Positions 55,325 through 64,000 of a stretch of DNA of 64,000 nt are shown here, in pieces. Made by a program: the position numbers and the translations under genes. Origin of the DNA: Tuctoria greenei (Eukaryota; Streptophyta; Magnoliopsida; Poales; Poaceae); contig JAYESD010000006.1 in the NCBI GenBank assembly GCA_036927565.1, forward strand, positions 105,745,353 through 105,809,352. The letters are read 5' to 3'. Below the pieces are notes generated by a model. That model searched no databases and was not told where the DNA came from. It worked only from the letters and a program-made list of their open reading frames with translations. Numbering within the stretch: position 1 is the first letter of the stretch; every line of letters begins with the position of its first letter.

Positions 55325-56932
55325 ATGTTGGTGAAAGAAGAGTAGATATGAAAGAATTTAGAATTTGAAAGAAAACACTCCAACTATATGCATGAAGGTA
55401 TATGTAACTAAATAGCTCCTTTATTAATACTACAACCCTATTAGAGGATGTGTACAATGATCTCACAACTCTCTACTACGTGCGTATGTGGGCAAAATGC
55501 TAGACGTCCCACAACTCGCACTAAGCACACAAACACAAACACACACCAAGAAAATTCAGCATACCACACTAAACACAACTAAAACGATTTAAACGCTTTT
55601 CTAACTTCTAAATAGGAGACCTATACTTAATTGAATGAACCGTGGTTGTCCTGGTCGTGAGGCGGCGAAGGCGACGGCAGCGGCGAGGCATCCATGGGTG
55701 CACGCCAGGGTATTGGCCGTCCATGTAGGCGCTGGAGAGGTAGCTACACCATTGATTTCCATGGTGGCACGAGCTTCTTCTTGCTTCTCCATGATGAACA
55801 ACTTCTTACGGAGGTAACGAATCTCTTCCATAGCATCGGCATAGCGGTTTCCAAATTCACCAATACCTCCTGAGATTTGTCAATGGCACGAGAACTAACT
55901 TGAGCTCCATCATGCGGTCTTAAGATCTCCCTTGTCCCCTTCTTGCGCTGTGGGTGCATCGCAAAGCTAGTATATCCAACTTGCTCCTAATAGATGTGGC
56001 ACAATCTAGTGAGTGTGTCCCAACCAACATCTTCAATAGCTTGCTCCCTGGTGGATCTCCATGTGGATGCAAAGTGTCAGGTGACCACCTCGTTTCTGGC
56101 AAGAATAGTAACTTGAGCTCTCAATTCTTCGCGTACATGGTGAGGAATCCTCTTGACATAGTATTCTGAGTGCATCTTGCATAAATCAATAAACTCCTTC
56201 AGTTGCTTGGCTGCAAGTCCACCATCAGTGCCATTGAAACGGGATTCTTGAGCATCACAGTAAACAAGGCATTTTTTGTCCCTCCTGGCTTCACTTGGCT
56301 GCGAGGCATTCCCTTGAGCTTCAGGTACTTCTCCTTGTGCAACAGGGTCCTCCTATTGTGGTTCCCCCTCATCTTCGGCTTCATCTTCATTCCCTGATGT
56401 GTATCATCCTCCTCTTCTTCGATATCATAGCATTCCACCATATAAGGTTCTTCCTCTTCCTCATCATCATCGTAGAACACCACCATTTCAGGGTCTTCCT
56501 TCGTCGTGTTGGAGTGTTCATGCTCAACTTCTTTTGTAGGAGAATTCACTTCTTTCTCCTCTTGGGCTGGTTCCATTCTCGGCTCCTTTATGAGGCCTTA
56601 GCTTGCTTCCAAGGGGTGGAAAATGAGCTCTCTTGCAGGCTGTCATTTTGGTGTGAGCCATCTACAAGGAAACAAGAGAAAAACAGAGGAAAACACAAAT
56701 ATCAGATCTTAAATTGCAGCAGCCTTAAATCAATATGAGAGGATATGCATTTGCTCAAAAAGATGCAAAAACAGCAAAAATTGCGGCAGCAGCAGCAAAA
56801 ACGCATGTTTTCCCCTTTATATAGCTAGTGGGAGGCAAAATAGTGCAGAACAGGCTAATTTTGAATAGGAAAGAAGTCCTAAGTGATTTGTGGTATCCAT
56901 TATAACTAGGCATGCATTCTACAGTCAAATGC
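55325..56932 (-). pseudogene. Pre-gag region of the chromovirus with a broken upstream ORF
   Basis: Between PBS and gag, chromoviruses normally have a short leader; here there are 1.6 kb. A 125-codon frame at 56199-56576 starts MEPAQEEKEVNS and is strikingly acidic (YDDDEEEEEPYMVECYDIEE), then basic with PRSQVKPGGTKNALF. Further short frames with protein-like content continue on the same strand at 55920-56102, 55744-55959 and 55601-55831. They suggest one frameshifted ORF of roughly 250-320 codons. I do not recognise a domain. The remaining 55330-55600 is non-coding. Confidence 0.5.
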
Positions 56933-56945
56933 GGCCCTGATACCA
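56933..56945 (-). other. Primer binding site of the chromovirus
   Basis: The minus strand reads TGGTATCAGGGCC, the initiator-Met type with one change, 3 bases from the LTR end at 56949. Confidence 0.86.
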
Positions 56946-56948
56946 ATT

Positions 56949-59698
56949 TGTGACACCCGGTTCCGAAAATGAACCAAACATAATGCATATGTGTGCCCAG
57001 GATGTTTAACATACATACGCAAGTGATCCACAATTGATAAATAGATATAAAACATCTTAAATAATAATACCTTATTACAAACCAAATAGTATCGAATACA
57101 AGCTCTACTGAAACCATAGCAGAAAAACTAAACTCTAATGACCTCACCTCCACAGGCAGGTTTGACAGCATAACACACGCCTAGAACTTCTCAAAGACTT
57201 CCTGGTACTCCACTTGGTCGCCTGCATCTGGGTTTTGTGGGGGAATAGCAAGGGTGAGCACATGTCGTACTCAAGAAGTGTGGGAAAGTATGACATGTAG
57301 TTTGAACAAGACATGGTAGTAAAACGGGCCAATTGCATAAATGTACATTAAAACATTTGAAAATGCAATATTTTGTTCATTAAGTGTGGTCCTTCCCAAA
57401 ATAACCCAATTACATCAATTTTAACTTAAATATACAATTCGATCAATAATAAAACATAATCATCTCATAACTGCTCATTTAGCTGTTTTTCATCAATTCC
57501 ATAAAACAAAGCCAATTAAATAACTAATATTGTTTCCCGATTCAATTCCAGCTATGAACCCATGTTCATGTCCAAATTCTAATCATGTGAGGGTCTTGGT
57601 TACTCATGTCCGGGAGCATAGCTATCATACACACTCTGTAGAGGTTGTACCACTTTAGCCACAAGTTTGTGATTTCATCACCTTTCGATGACTATGGAAT
57701 CTCAATTATCTCGTCTCACACTTCCTTAGGTGTGTGGCTAAGAGGTCACAAAATAGCCTTTACAAAGTGATTACTAGCTTATTTATACCTCACTTAGGTT
57801 TTATTGGTGGTGATGTCTCCAACTGAGAACATCCATCCAAGGGCCCCCTCTTGAGCCATTCGGATCCCAGGGTAGTCCCACCAATCTCTATAAACCCAAT
57901 CCGACTACCCCTTCCCCAAGCATTCTTAATGGTCCAAATATCACTGGCAAAATACTAATTAGTCAGCTAAGCCGCACCCATACTTGACCCTGTGGTGGCA
58001 CTGTAAATCCGGGATGGTCGCTCCACGAACCAGTCCTTAGATCTAAAGCAAGCAAAACGACCAAAACAGTCCAACCCATTCCACATTACCAATTGCTTAG
58101 ATCCCTAGGCACCATGTTGCTAAAGGGTCATTACTTACAATTCTCGTCATTCATATGTTCAATAGTTCATAATTAAGCAATTATATTTGATTCCCAACCC
58201 AGTTGAGTATAGCGATGCAAAAGTGTAAAATACCCTTCCCGACTCTCTACATAGTGTTCAAGTGACAAGGGTGGTCATACAAAACTAGTAAACTCCTACA
58301 ATTTAGTTTTCCCATCAATTTGGACACAAGCATGCAATCTTGACAACAGAACCTCTAAAACAGGATCAATACGACTAAGGACACTTGCCTTGCTCCTGAG
58401 CTTGGTTTGGGTCGAAGGCTTCGAAAATCTGGTTCTGCAGGTCCTCGAAAGCACTCTCTATGGAACCTCCTTCTATTCTGAGTGACAAACATTCAAAACA
58501 CACAATTCAATCAAATAATGCTCATGTAGTACTCAATATGCCATGATATTCATGAATAATGCAATTGTGAGGTAAAACATGTTAATGAGTTTCTAATAAT
58601 GTTTACTAACTAGTTCTAATAGTTTTCAACATTTTTGAATGAGTTTGGAATTGATTTGAGTTGATATGGAATTAATCCACCACATTCCAGATTCAGACAA
58701 TGGACTGTCCGTATACAGGAGTGGGACTAGTCCGCACTACGCAGACTGCAGAATTAGGGTTTTTCTAACCTGAGAGAATTTAGGTTAAATTGATGTAGAA
58801 ACTTAGAAGCAGATGGTATACCACTTGTTTAGAGATCCAAAGATCAAAGTTCTGATGTGAGACTATGGATCTTGGCAATTAGGGCTTGATGGAGATGAGT
58901 TGATGAAGAATTTGGATGAAGAACTCCAAATCGTCGAAAGGTCGATGAAGATCGATCTTGATTGCCTTCTTCATGTTTCTCCCCTCCTCCTTGCCTCTGT
59001 ACATGATCTTGACGATGGCACAACACAAAAGTGGCACCAAGGGGTTTTAACTCGGTAGAGAGGGGTGGGGTATTGGGGTGTTTATATAGAGGTTGAGAAT
59101 TAGGGTTTTGGGGTGAATTCCAAGTAGAATTCGGTGGGGGGCGTGTAGGGTCCGTAGTGTAGTCCACTTGTGCTCCTCTGAGGTTGGGAACAGAGTTCTT
59201 GGGCCCAAATTAGGCATTTACTCAAAAACAAATCATGGTAAAATATCAAAATCCGAGTGGAATTTAGTAGGTCGAACTAGTCCGCATAGGGGACCAGACA
59301 AGTCCGGTTTGGGACAGAGGCTACATTGGACTAGTCCGGTGTATAAGGCCGGACAAGTTTGGGGTTGCAGGATAAAATGCTTTCGGACTAAAATTCAACA
59401 AGGAATGGACTAGTTTGCTTGGACCACAGACAAGTCCGGACAACATCAGAGACCAAACCAGACTAGTCCATGCACTGTGCCAGACAAGTCCGGGCTCTGA
59501 AGGAAACTGAATTTTCTAAATGAAAATAGGGTCACCGGACTATTCCGGGGTTATGGCCGGACAAGTCCGCACCCTGATAGAAATAGTTTGTTGATTTGGC
59601 CTAAATTCATTATAATCATGTTCCACTTTAAGTTGCTTAATATTACACATGTATGAGGATATATGCAATGCATTATGCATGAAAATGAGGGTGTTACA
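56949..59698 (-). repeat. 5' LTR of the chromovirus
   Basis: 2750 bp from TGTGACACCCGGTTCC to GAGGGTGTTACA on the plus strand, with inverted ends. It aligns with 36103-38845. TATA (CTATATAAA, minus) lies at 59081-59089. The GGACTAGTCC / GGACAAGTCC cluster is at 58690-59575. There is no supported gene in it. Confidence 0.92.
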
Positions 59699-60364
59699 GT
59701 TTCAATATAAGTTAGGTATACTATATATTGCCTATCATATAGCGACCGAGATCGAGGAGGAGCCGGAGCCCTTGGAGAGCATACCACCAGAAGCTAACTT
59801 CCACTCTGACTTGCAGCCAGGCAAGCCCTAGTTTGCATTTAAGTTCTATTTCAAAGTTTTGATTTGTATCACTTTGTCTAGGGTGAGTTTTGTGAATTAG
59901 GGCTAAGGTGCTTGTTACTCCACTGCATGACCCCACAGACCCCATGGAGTATTTGCTAGGTTTACAGCTCGACAATTATAAATGCCATGCTAATGTTGTA
60001 AGGAATCAGGTAGAAGTCGAGCACTTGGAATCTACTCACAAGATAGGGTTTATATCACACGGGATTGGTTTGGGTATGAGAATGGTTTAGGACTATGAAT
60101 ATGAGACTGAGCAGTGGGATAGGATGTAGTGACACGGGGCTCATGTGTGTAGCCTGCTTGTGTCGAGGGAGATTCGAACCGTGTGCAGCACTACTGAGGA
60201 AGTTTGAATTGTATCGGTATGTAGACTGGACATATGGAACCCATCAAATCGATGTAACTTGATAACTTTGGTGTTGAGGCATAGCCCACTATCGATAGGT
60301 GTGGATTGAGGGCAGCGAGGTGTGAATCCGTTAACAGGCATAGACACGCTCTGTGTAGAGACCT
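59699..60364. other. Right flank of the chromovirus: fragment of an older element
   Basis: GTTTC at the LTR edge is the probable target duplication. A short plus-strand frame ending at 59831 contains the acidic TEIEEEPEPLESIPPEANF, which reads like retrotransposon internal sequence. The rest is non-coding. It is presumably continuous with the DNA left of 36103 before the insertion. The Sirevirus B LTR begins at 60365. Confidence 0.4.
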
Positions 60365-61764
60365 TGTAAGGACCGAATGCCCAAGAGGGGGGGTGAATTG
60401 GGCTTTCTTCGAAAAATTCTAAGCAATTGAAACTTAATTTCTTAAGCCCAATTCCCTGCGCGACTATCTATGCATTCTAGTAGATAGAAACTTTGCGGAA
60501 TATAAAATGCATAAAAGTAAAGGAAGGAGAGGGATGCAAACTCCCGAGGAGACAAGGATTTATCCCGTGGTTCGGCAAGATCGTTAAGATCTTCCTACAT
60601 CCATGTTGTGGCACCCACCAAAGGGTTTTGCCACACCCAAGTCACCGAGACGAGGGGTCTTCACTATTCCTCTCCGTTCGCCTCCTTGGCATGGTGGAGC
60701 TCAAGCCTTGTACAACATCGACCTTCCGGGCTTCCACAAACGCCTTGGCAAGCTCCAGAATTCTCTTCACGATTACAACACCAAGGGCACTCCCTTGAGG
60801 CTCTCACACTATCCTAGAGAGTCCACTCACCCAGAATGGTGGCACACAAGCTCTCTCTCTAGCTAGTTCTAGCCTAAACCTTGGTGTATGGATGATCGAA
60901 ATGGTGTGGAAGTGATTGCTCTTGGCCTTGAACACTTGTGGATGTGTTAATAGCTTCTGGTGATCAAGACTTAATGAAATGACAGGGTTAGGGGGTATTT
61001 ATAGCCAGCCTCCCCGAAATAGCCGTTGGAAAAGTAGGCTGACAGAACTTTACTGTGAACACCGGATGATCCTATGTCTCCCCTTTAGTTATCATCGGTC
61101 TAATTACTTTGGCTGATGTCATTGTGTCAGATATGACCGTTGTTAGACCGATGTTGCCCCTGTCTTCTCATCGGATGATCCGGTGGCTCTTCCTCCTGAA
61201 TTTGCTTAATCTTGATGCTTACTGGAGTGATCGACCGATGTGTGTAAGTATGTACATCGGATGATCCGGTGCTACACTTGGTCCAATGGTATTGCAAACT
61301 GTACTGATGGACCGATGTCTCTGAGCCATTCACATCGGATGATCCGGTGAGTACATTGTTCTGAGGTCTTCTTCTTCAGTTGAACCAACTCGACCGATGT
61401 GTACATTTCTGAAGTCTTCGGTTGATCCGGTGAGTTGATATTGTTTGCTTTGAGTTGTTTTTGAGTGAATCTTTTGTGTTTTGCTCAGATGACCTCTTAG
61501 ACATTTGTTTCACAAGGCTCTCTGGTGAAAGCATTGTATGTTGTCAACTTATGGTTGAGTGACTTAGACATAAGAGCTTTCACTTCTTGTCTTTATCTCA
61601 TTGATTTGATCTCAAAAGTTGAATGTATATGGGTCTCCAATGACATATTCATTTCATTTTATTGAGTGATTATGGGGACCTTGCATTCACAAATTCATTA
61701 GTAAAGTTCAATGGTTGTCATTAATCACCGAAACCGTACTTCATGGGGGGCCTAGATGCTTTCA
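60365..61764 (-). repeat. 3' LTR of Sirevirus B
   Basis: The 1400-bp LTR starts TGTAAGGACCGAATGCCC and ends GCCTAGATGCTTTCA. It shares Sirevirus LTR blocks with Sirevirus A: AAGAGGGGGGGTGAATTGG at the start, GACAAGGATTTATCCCGTGG near 60560 and CCTAGATGC at the end. TATA (TATAAATA, minus) lies at 60996-61003. The polypurine tract at 61765 makes it the 3' LTR of a minus-strand element. Confidence 0.9.
61055..61440. repeat. CATCGGATGATCCGGTG / ACCGATG motif cluster in the Sirevirus B LTR
   Basis: GACCGATGT units alternate with CATCGGATGATCCGGTG units at about 61150, 61172, 61231, 61256, 61308, 61330, 61391 and 61425. Each pair forms a loose inverted repeat. The cluster occupies the same LTR position, downstream of TATA on the plus strand, as the GGACTAGTCC cluster of Sirevirus A. 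Confidence 0.85.
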
Positions 61765-62117
61765 TTCTCCCCCTTTTTGGTGATTGATGACAACACAATA
61801 ATCAAAGTGCAATAGTAATGAATTTGATAGAATTAAACTTAAAAGAATATGCAATAAATACAGGATGTCACACTTGAAGCTTAAACATCAATTAATAACT
61901 CAAGTGTGAGTAATAAGTGATCAAAAACATAGATAAACACCAAATTAGCCCAATCGATTAACAACTCATGGAAATAAGTTCATTCGAGCTCAAAAGTAGA
62001 AACACACCAAATGTAGCAAACACACTGAATTACAAGAATGATAAATGATAAATGATAAAAGAGACTCCCCCTGACACTAAGACGCTCCCCCTGACTCCTC
62101 TAACTCTTCTCCCCCTT
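61765..62117 (-). other. Polypurine tract and tract cluster of Sirevirus B
   Basis: On the minus strand AAAAAGGGGGAGAA (61765-61778) touches the LTR. Further AGGGGGAG tracts occur at about 62065-62073, 62086-62094 and 62108-62116, just after the envelope-like ORF. Serial tracts are a known Sirevirus feature. The intervening 61790-62050 is AT-rich and has no gene. Confidence 0.8.
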
Positions 62118-62159
62118 TGGCATCAAGACACCAAAAAGGGATCCGAGGGCCTAAGGACA

Positions 62160-64000
62160 CTAAGTGCTGGGCGCGATGACGAACTGGTCACCGTCGCTGT
62201 CGTCGGAGCTGCTGGCTGGAGTAGCGGTGGAGGGAGCTGCCGGAGCTGTAGGAGCCACCATCGGTGCCTGCTGTGGAGGAGCTGCTGGAGTAGGGGCACT
62301 GACGACGGAGGCCGGCGACTGCTGGAACAAGGTCGTGGCTGGCAGCGGGGAGTGGATCGGAGCACCAGGAGCCAGAAGTGGAGACATGCTGAAGAAAGGA
62401 ATCGACGTAGAAGGTACTGGGGCCACTGGAGCAGCAGCTGGAGCCAGGACTGGAGGTGGTGGAGCGACTCCTGGTAGCTGCGATGGGAGGGCGCTCCCGG
62501 TCTGGGTGTAGAGGTTGGTGATCAACCCCAGGATGCCCATCATCGCCTGTTGCGTCTGCTGCTGCTAGTCGAGAGTGCGCTGGTGGATCTGGTCGATAAG
62601 CCCCACCATCCTGTCAGTGTCTTCACGCCTCTCACGGGCGATCTAACGCTACATCTCCCGCTGCTGCTGCTGGAGCTCAAGGAGACGAGCAGCCTGCTCT
62701 GCTCGGGCCTGCTCGGCTGCCAGCCTGTCCAGACGCTGCTGCTCAACCATCTGCTGGAGGAGCGATGTCAGCTCTGACGGCTGCGTGACCTGCGCCTCAG
62801 GGATGGGAGGTGGAGTAGGTGGTGGCATTGTAGAGCCTCCAACCTCCGCGTCGTGCTGCCTGGGTGAGGGCGAAGGAGGGAAGTACTCCTCGACACTGCC
62901 GTCGGTGTCGCTCTCTGACCAGATATGCTGCAAGTCCTCCCCCTGTGCCTCAGCCTCGGCAAGCCTCTCATCCTCCTTCTCTAAGTCAGACTAGTCCTCC
63001 TCAGAAAGGTGAGCCCTAACCTGACGCTCAACTGGACGGCCAAGGCGGCGGTCTCCAGGAGCTGGGGCACGGTAGTGACCGAACTGTGTCACAGTCTCGT
63101 CAGTGAGACAGTCGTGCACGGCGGACCCCTCGGGAACAATCATATTAAGCAGGTAGCTGATCCAGTGCCCGTATACGAGCTGCCTCATCATCCCCACTCC
63201 ATCTGTGATCACATCCTCCATCTCGCATATGAGGACGTCCATGATTTCGAACTCCATCCCATTCATGATGTAGAACAGGAGAGTCTGCTGCAAGCTGGTG
63301 AACCCCTCCAAGTAGCCAGACCTCGGCAGGAGCGTGCGGCGCAGGGCGAGGTGCACTGTGCGTGCAGCTGGAGTCAACAAAGCAGGTACTCTCGGCTGGT
63401 CAGGAGAGAAGGTAGGACCAAACAGGGAATGGATCTCTTCCAGCGGTGGTGCCACTCCTCCAGTGAGCGGCCTCCTCGGTGGATCTGCCTGACCATAGAC
63501 CCTCTCATGCACGCAGGTGTCGTGCAAGTCCACTCCCAGCAGTTGTCCCAGCGTCTGCCTCGTCAAGTGGTAGTGCTGACCCATGAACATGAAGTCAATT
63601 GATCTTCTGCCCTCAGAGACATAGAGGGTGGCGTAGAAGACGCGGACCCAATCTTCCACATAGGCACTCCGCTCATATAACATCAGCTGCACCAAACCTC
63701 GGTACCTCTCAATGTAAGGACGGATCTCCATCTCTGCTGCCAAAGCTAGCTGACCCCAATCCAGATAGTTGTGTTGAAACAGCTTGTGACCTCGATGCCT
63801 GTAGGTCTCATAGAGTGATGCCTGGGTGACAGTCCAGAAGTGACTATCCACTAGAGCCTCTCTGGGCTGCAGGTACCACTCCTCAAGCAGCACATTCCAC
63901 CTGAGCTTGCGAAGCTGCTTGGCCTTCATCTTCCGGTAGTCGGTCAACCGGACTCCTTTAGCGACATGGACAGTGGTGTCCATCTCGTAGATCGCTTGCT
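62160..64000 (-). pseudogene. Sirevirus B envelope-like ORF, open at the window edge
   Basis: One reading frame of over 610 codons runs from the window edge to TAG at 62160-62162, broken only by four TAG codons at 62991, 62649, 62643 and 62565. The upstream frame is still open, so the start is outside. Residues 1-330 from the ATG at 63983 form a globular domain. It has WVRVFYATLYVSEGRRSIDF, GQHYHLTRQTLGQLLGVDL and LTPAARTVHLALRRTLLPRSG, resembling the 'putative plant transposon protein' and envelope-like ORFs after pol in Sireviruses. An acidic stretch, a Pro-rich part, a Gln/Glu/Arg coiled coil (about 62640-62780) and a Pro/Ala-rich tail follow. I see no clear membrane segment, so envelope function is unproven. 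Confidence 0.78.

Larger units (their letters stand above)
36103..59698 (-). mobile_element. Complete Ty3/gypsy chromovirus (Tekay/Del type), interrupted by copia C
   Basis: LTRs at 36103-38845 and 56949-59698 flank, on the minus strand, a Met-type PBS, a pre-gag region, gag, protease, RT, RNase H, integrase and a chromodomain. That domain order is diagnostic. The 5-bp flanks are ATTTC and GTTTC, a 4/5 match that supports one insertion. The 11.9-kb copia C array at 42813-54734 splits gag. Without it the element would be about 11.7 kb. Several catalytic residues are lost, so it is inactive. Confidence 0.92.
60365..64000 (-). mobile_element. Sirevirus B, 3' end (5' part outside the window)
   Basis: The envelope-like ORF, polypurine tract cluster and 3' LTR are seen in this order on the minus strand. 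Pol, gag and the 5' LTR would lie beyond 64000. Five bases outside the LTR are GACCT. Only the 3' part is available, so copy age and completeness cannot be judged. Confidence 0.86.

Noticed and set aside
62052..62511. Plus-strand ORFs of 115-141 codons with Gly/Arg/Trp-rich text
   Set aside because: Antisense of the Pro/Ala-rich tail of the envelope-like ORF; low complexity.
63009..63602. Plus-strand ORF of 197 codons
   Set aside because: Opposite the better-supported minus-strand envelope-like domain, which continues through this region.
1..64000. Host genes, tRNA or rRNA genes
   Set aside because: No cloverleaf-like or rRNA sequence and no ORF outside retroelement families with recognisable domains; the tRNA-like matches are primer binding sites.

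Overview
This window looks like intergenic DNA from a large, repeat-rich plant genome, most likely a grass. I found no convincing host gene, tRNA or rRNA. Almost all of it is nested, decayed LTR retrotransposons: three Ty1/copia elements of Sirevirus type, one Ty3/gypsy chromovirus, and a group of Athila/Tat-type gypsy elements. Grass origin is inferred from the families and from the conserved Sirevirus LTR ends; nothing in the window proves it.

Layout. (1) 1-7969: minus-strand Sirevirus A, with pol (731-3936), gag (3977-6262), a Met-type primer binding site and its 5' LTR (6312-7969). Its 3' LTR lies outside the window. (2) 7970-15157: non-coding DNA with two inverted copies of a 290-bp LTR end (10357-10646 and 14868-15157). 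A solo LTR of the copia C family (11029-12873) sits inside it with a perfect 5-bp target duplication. (3) 15158-34880: a nest of Athila/Tat-type elements. E1 (+) is a 3' end with its LTR (17186-18412). E2 (+) is gag-protease-ORF1. E4 (-) is complete from LTR to LTR (21193-30469) and inserted in E2. E5 (+) is a 5' LTR with PBS, head-to-head with the E4 LTR. E6 (-) is an LTR, gag and protease fragment. (4) 36103-59698: a complete minus-strand chromovirus with 2.75-kb LTRs and near-matching target duplications. Its gag gene is split by the plus-strand copia C array (42813-54734), which has three LTRs. (5) 60365-64000: minus-strand Sirevirus B, with its 3' LTR, a cluster of polypurine tracts and an envelope-like ORF open to the window edge.

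Insertion order. E4 entered an already inserted E2. Copia C entered the chromovirus gag. The chromovirus entered an older, unidentified element (flanks 34881-36102 and 59699-60364). All coding regions carry stops, frameshifts or lost catalytic residues. Many in-frame stops are TAG where CAG is the likely ancestor, as expected from deamination of CHG-methylated cytosines.

Most notable patterns. Every LTR family here carries its own cluster of short, spaced, CG-containing inverted motifs. The chromovirus and Sirevirus A share the same core, GGACTAGTCC, although one is gypsy and the other copia. Two Athila-type copies (E2, E4) share a layout lacking reverse transcriptase and integrase, with a TATA-bearing segment before ORF1.
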